Made by a program: the position numbers and the translations under genes | NCBI GenBank assembly: GCA_031262625.1 | Contig: JAISHJ010000094.1 | Coordinates: 1 to 9,105, forward strand | DNA length: 9,105 nt | Direction: 5' to 3' | Origin: Ruminococcus sp. | GTDB taxonomy: Bacteria; Bacillota; Clostridia; Oscillospirales; Ruminococcaceae | The notes under the pieces: generated by a model | What the model saw: only the letters and a program-made list of their open reading frames with translations | The model's database searches: none | What the model was told of the DNA's origin: nothing | Shown: one piece after another, positions 6,474 through 9,105 of the stretch | Layout: each line of letters begins with the position of its first letter | Numbering within the stretch: position 1 is the first letter of the stretch

Positions 6474-8252
6474 TTACATTCTTTCAGGGGCAGTTATCCC
6501 TAAAATCCTAAGCGCATTTGCTATGGTAATTTTCGCCGCCAAACATAGTGTGAGACGTGATTTTACAATATCGTCAGCTTCGCCTTTAATCCTGCATTTG
6601 TCGTAAAATTTATGGAATGTTCCTGCAAGTTCGATACAGAATCCGGTTATTTCGGAGGGATTGTAATTTTTTGCCGCAGTGATAATGACTTCCGGAAGGC
6701 GTGCAATTGTCCGAATCAAGAGTTTTTCTTCGAGCACACTAAACGTCATTTTACCGCTCTGTTCAGGCGCAAAACCGCTCTCGGAAAGGTTTTTGAGGAT
6801 CGAACAAATTCTTGCGTGGGCATACTCTACATAGTATACAGGATTTTTCGATGTCTGCTCCACCGCAAGGTCAAGGTCGAGTTCATAGTGAGTATCCGGC
6901 TCGCGGAGGTTAAAGAGAAAGCGAGCCGCATCAAGAGGAATCTCGTCAAGAAGAGTCTCCATAGTAATCGCCTTGCCGGAACGCTTTGAAAGCTTAACCG
7001 TCTCTCCGCCGCGGACAAGCATAACCATCTGCATGATAACAACGTCAACACGCTCCGGGTCAACGCCCAACGCCTTCATTGCCGCTTTAATCCGCGGTAT
7101 ATATCCGTGGTGATCGGCGCCCAAAACATCTACAGCTTTGTCAAAACCGCGCTTCACAAGTTTGTCGTAGTGGTAAGCGATGTCCGGCACTACATAGGTC
7201 GGTACACCATTTGCGCGTACCAAAACCCTGTCTTGTTCGTCGCCAAGTTCCGCAGTTTTAAGCCAGAGTGCACCGTCCTGTTCGTAGGTGTAGCCGGAAG
7301 CCTTGAGTTTTTCAAGGATTACCGGGACTTCGTCGGCAAGACTGCTCTCCAAAAACCAACGATCATACTCTATCCCATAACGGGATAAATCCGATTTCAG
7401 TTTATCAATATTTAGCGGTAAAGCGTACGCAGAAAGCGTGTTTGCACGTTCTTCTTCGGATAATTTTTGTAAACCGTTTCCGTGTACATCAAAATAATTT
7501 TTCGCATGAATAATTATGTCTGTTCCGAGGTAAAGCCCTTCCGGCATGGGGAAAGTTTTTTCATCGGAATATATAGCTTGAGCGATTTTCTCATTATCCG
7601 CAAAACGCGTATTGGTTTCAGTATCGGAAATGTCATTTTTCGCATCCGATAATCGTGTAATTAAAGCTTGTCCGCTTTCCGAACAGATCTGCTCATAACG
7701 CTTTGAAAGGGATGCGCCGAATTTATAAACCTGCTGTCCGGCATCATTCACATAAAATTCACGCGCAGTTTTATACCCCGCGAATTTTAGAATTTCTGCA
7801 ATTGCATCACCCAGCGCGCCTCCCCTTGCGTTGCCGATATGCATAGGTCCTGTCGGGTTTGCGGATACGAATTCCACGAGTCTTGTTTCGTTTTTACCGT
7901 AATCGGTTTTCCCATAGTCGTCACCGTCACAAATAATATCAGACACGGTTTCCGTGTAGAATTTATCATTCAGGAAAAAGTTAATAAACCCGGGTCCGGC
8001 AATTTCAAAGCGGTCGAAAAAGCTGCTGGTGAGGTTAAGTTCTTTCGTAATATCTTCTGCAAGTTTCCGCGGATTCTGCTTCATCGCCTTTGCCGAACAG
8101 AGCGCACAGTTAGTTGCGAAGTCGCCGTGAGTGCTGTCCGCCGGGATTTCGATATTAAACTGCGGTAAAATTTCTTCTCCGCAGACTTTTTTTCTTGCAG
8201 TATCAATAATAATAAATAGTTCGTTCTTTACTTCTGAAATTTTGTCTGTCAT
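6474..8252 (-). CDS. argS: Arginyl-tRNA synthetase
   Basis: This class I aminoacyl-tRNA synthetase joins arginine to tRNA-Arg using ATP, and needs the tRNA for amino-acid activation. The 592 residues start with the N-terminal additional domain that recognises the tRNA D-loop (1 to about 115). The Rossmann catalytic domain follows, with the HIGH signature as HIGN in NPTGPMHIGNARGG (132-145) and the second signature as KLSKR in ETVKLSKRSGK (417-427). ADHHGYIPRIKAAMKALG (379-396) is also diagnostic. The DALR anticodon-binding domain runs from about YVEYAHARI (474-482) to the end at APERM. Length is within the usual range for bacteria. The start has AGGAG six bases upstream. It is the first gene of a unit with two replication-initiation genes, and ywiB precedes it as in Bacillus. 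Confidence 0.97.
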   Translation of the reverse strand: MTDKISEVKNELFIIIDTARKKVCGEEILPQFNIEIPADSTHGDFATNCALCSAKAMKQNPRKLAEDITKELNLTSSFFDRFEIAGPGFINFFLNDKFYTETVSDIICDGDDYGKTDYGKNETRLVEFVSANPTGPMHIGNARGGALGDAIAEILKFAGYKTAREFYVNDAGQQVYKFGASLSKRYEQICSESGQALITRLSDAKNDISDTETNTRFADNEKIAQAIYSDEKTFPMPEGLYLGTDIIIHAKNYFDVHGNGLQKLSEEERANTLSAYALPLNIDKLKSDLSRYGIEYDRWFLESSLADEVPVILEKLKASGYTYEQDGALWLKTAELGDEQDRVLVRANGVPTYVVPDIAYHYDKLVKRGFDKAVDVLGADHHGYIPRIKAAMKALGVDPERVDVVIMQMVMLVRGGETVKLSKRSGKAITMETLLDEIPLDAARFLFNLREPDTHYELDLDLAVEQTSKNPVYYVEYAHARICSILKNLSESGFAPEQSGKMTFSVLEEKLLIRTIARLPEVIITAAKNYNPSEITGFCIELAGTFHKFYDKCRIKGEADDIVKSRLTLCLAAKITIANALRILGITAPERM

Positions 8253-8258
8253 TTTTTA

Positions 8259-8263
8259 CTCCT
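8259..8263 (-). promoter_or_regulatory. Ribosome binding site of argS
   Basis: AGGAG on the minus strand lies six bases before the argS ATG. It follows the TGTACAC/GTGTACA hairpin of the leader by only 11 bases, so folding of that hairpin could affect access to the site. Confidence 0.7.
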
Positions 8264-8274
8264 GCCTTTGTTTT

Positions 8275-8295
8275 TGTACACGGTTTTGGTGTACA
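8275..8295 (-). repeat. Inverted repeat in the argS leader
   Basis: TGTACAC and GTGTACA are perfect 7-bp arms around a 7-base loop. If argS starts near 8310, this hairpin is in the 5' untranslated RNA shortly before the AGGAG site. It has no following T run, so it is a candidate operator or RNA structure, not a terminator. Confidence 0.5.
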
Positions 8296-8412
8296 TATTA
8301 TTAGAATTTTTACGCGATTATAGTGTTCGATTATGTGAAATCCATACGCGTTTTTGGTGTTTACTTTAGAAACATTTGTACGCGCTTTCGGAATATATCA
8401 CATTCCAAAAGC
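8277..8412. repeat. Four degenerate direct repeats with exact 34-bp period
   Basis: Copies begin at 8277, 8311, 8345 and 8379. The first 16 bases of each copy are conserved around TACGCG-n-TTTTGGTGT: TACACGGTTTTGGTGT, TACGCGATTATAGTGT, TACGCGTTTTTGGTGT and TACGCGCTTTCGGAAT. Against the third copy they match at 14, 13, 16 and 12 of 16 positions. The remaining 18 bases of each unit are AT-rich and not clearly conserved. No further copy is seen immediately on either side. The best argS -10 hexamer lies inside the second copy. The period is not a multiple of three, so this is not a coding repeat. Confidence 0.7.
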
Positions 8413-8413
8413 G
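8383..8413 (-). repeat. Hairpin after ywiB (12-bp stem, one mismatch)
   Basis: CGCTTT-C-GGAAT pairs with ATTCC-A-AAAGCG around a 7-base loop. It starts 18 bases after the ywiB stop. On the minus strand the bases that follow (CGTACAAATG) are not a T run, so it is not a standard intrinsic terminator; it may protect the 3' end of the murI-ywiB message or cause weak termination. It coincides with the fourth 34-bp repeat. Confidence 0.5.
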
Positions 8414-8431
8414 GATATGTTCAGTACTTGA

Positions 8432-8851
8432 TTACTGTGTAATTTTCAGCTGTACTTCATTGTCGGAGATAAATCTGTTGTTAGCGTCGAGAGTGTATTT
8501 GAAATACAGTTCCCCGCCGCTTTCGGTGAGGTTATTACGAATCGCGTGGGTTAAAACTCCGAAACTCAGTTCGCCGAAAGGGGTATTTATTAAGCAGAGA
8601 TGCTTCTTATCAGTATCTAGTGTAAAGTCAGTGTCATACTCGCCCTGACGGCTCACCTTCGCGCCGGCGTTGCCCTTCACCGTAACTATATTTTTAAACT
8701 CCGTACCGTCGGGAGTTGTCTCATTGTAACGTATTTTATAGCAGCCGTTTTTCAAAGAAAAAAGTTCGCCTGTTGTAGTCATTTCGTAAGTTTGCGGACT
8801 TTCACCCTTTCCTCGGGTGAGTGTTCTTAACGTAATTTTATAATTTTCCAT
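8432..8851 (-). CDS. ywiB: YwiB family (DUF1934) beta-barrel protein
   Basis: The 139-residue product matches the DUF1934 family, small calycin-like beta-barrel proteins of unknown biochemical function in Firmicutes. Recognisable family features are the TTGELFSLKNGCYKIRYNET stretch (26-45), the SRQGEYDTDF strand (about 67-76), the TPFGELSFGVLTHAI segment (90-104) and the GGELYFKYTLDANN segment ending in VQLKI. There is no signal peptide. The length is normal for the family. In Bacillus subtilis ywiB lies next to argS, and the same neighbourhood is seen here. It follows the murI stop by 12 bp with a weak GGAA ribosome site, so it is likely co-transcribed and coupled with murI. Family assignment is firm; function is not known. 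Confidence 0.85.
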   Translation of the reverse strand: MENYKITLRTLTRGKGESPQTYEMTTTGELFSLKNGCYKIRYNETTPDGTEFKNIVTVKGNAGAKVSRQGEYDTDFTLDTDKKHLCLINTPFGELSFGVLTHAIRNNLTESGGELYFKYTLDANNRFISDNEVQLKITQ

Positions 8852-8863
8852 TTATATTCCATA

Positions 8864-9105
8864 TTATATTATATCACTTACAAGTGAAACAGTACTTATT
8901 CTTGCGTTCAAATCCTCTCCCAAATAGGAATGAGCATTCTCTATAAACTGCTCGGTGCTGTCCGAAACAAAGTATCTTGACGTGCCGAGAGTTTGCTTAT
9001 CGGTAAGAAGATCAGCTTTAGCAAGCATGGCGTACGCGGCGTTTGCGGCTTCTTTTCCGCTCGAAATAAGTTTAACATTTTCCCCCATAATGTCCGCAAT
9101 AATCT
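8864..9105 (-). CDS. murI: Glutamate racemase, C-terminal fragment cut by window edge
   Basis: About 79 residues of the 3' end are present. The frame stays open to the right edge and there is no ribosome site before the Met at 9088, so that Met is internal. The fragment reads IIADIMGENVKLISSGKEAA and continues through a helix (AYAMLAKADLL) and a segment RYFVSDSTEQFIENAHSYLG. This matches the end of glutamate racemases, where the sequence is typically (V)KLIDSGAETA... followed by Y.VTD...F...A..FLG. The enzyme interconverts L- and D-glutamate for peptidoglycan. The catalytic cysteines lie outside the window apart from what would be upstream, so activity cannot be judged. Aspartate racemase is less likely given the C-terminal match. 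Confidence 0.78.
   Translation of the reverse strand, partial: IIADIMGENVKLISSGKEAANAAYAMLAKADLLTDKQTLGTSRYFVSDSTEQFIENAHSYLGEDLNARISTVSLVSDII

Larger units (their letters stand above)
8253..8431 (-). promoter_or_regulatory. argS leader/promoter region
   Basis: No gene is visible here. A TATAAT hexamer on the minus strand (8322-8317) is the best -10 candidate, but nothing close to TTGACA lies 16-18 bases upstream (TGGATT at best), so the promoter may be activator-dependent or weak, or argS may be read from the ywiB side. No T-box specifier stem or AGGGTGG-type T-box sequence is visible, although synthetase genes in Firmicutes often have one. The region is built largely from four 34-bp repeats and two hairpins, listed separately. 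Confidence 0.5.

Noticed and set aside
6612..8168. Plus-strand open frames opposite argS
   Set aside because: argS is full length with all signature motifs, and the antisense frames look like nothing known.
8277..8412. CRISPR array as an explanation for the 34-bp repeats
   Set aside because: The conserved part is only about 16 bp, the copies differ from each other, the spacers would be 18 bp, and there are no cas genes.
8253..8431. T-box riboswitch before argS
   Set aside because: The conserved T-box sequence and a matching antiterminator/terminator pair were looked for on the minus strand and not found.

Overview
The window looks like a chromosomal core segment of an anaerobic, low-to-moderate-GC Firmicute. 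It is most likely a member of the Clostridia, and perhaps of the Ruminococcaceae/Oscillospiraceae. The reasons are a class III (oxygen-sensitive, glycyl-radical) ribonucleotide reductase, a DnaI/DnaD-type helicase-loading pair, a YwiB (DUF1934) gene next to argS, a DivIVA-like coiled-coil protein and strong GGAGG-type ribosome binding sites. The lineage is inferred from gene families only. All genes I can support lie on the minus strand, so transcription runs from right to left.

From the right edge, the first group is the 3' end of a glutamate racemase gene (murI, cut by the window edge) followed 12 bp later by ywiB. A leader of about 180 bp then precedes a second group, argS - dnaD-like - dnaI/dnaC-like, with gaps of 7 and 23 bp that indicate one operon. 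It couples arginyl-tRNA synthetase to two proteins expected to load the replicative helicase. The argS leader holds the most unusual structure in the window: four degenerate direct repeats at an exact 34-bp period, with the best -10 hexamer inside one of them.

After about 170 bp of AT-rich spacer with an extended -10 promoter comes a third group. It consists of a DivIVA-like coiled-coil protein with a Pro-Glu-Pro-Lys linker and, 24 bp later, the beta subunit of an iron-sulfur fumarase/tartrate-dehydratase type hydro-lyase. No alpha subunit is adjacent. This group ends at a clear intrinsic terminator. The next spacer holds an 18-bp perfect palindrome, a 10-bp-arm inverted repeat and a near-perfect sigma-70 promoter carrying two NrdR-type boxes 31 bp apart. 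That promoter drives nrdD, which runs off the left edge just after its glycyl-radical motif.

I see no mobile element, CRISPR array, rRNA, tRNA or defence system. The protein-coding content is ordinary housekeeping. The points worth a second look are regulatory: the 34-bp periodic repeats before argS, the NrdR boxes and the undescribed palindromes. The stand-alone fumarase beta subunit is also worth following up.
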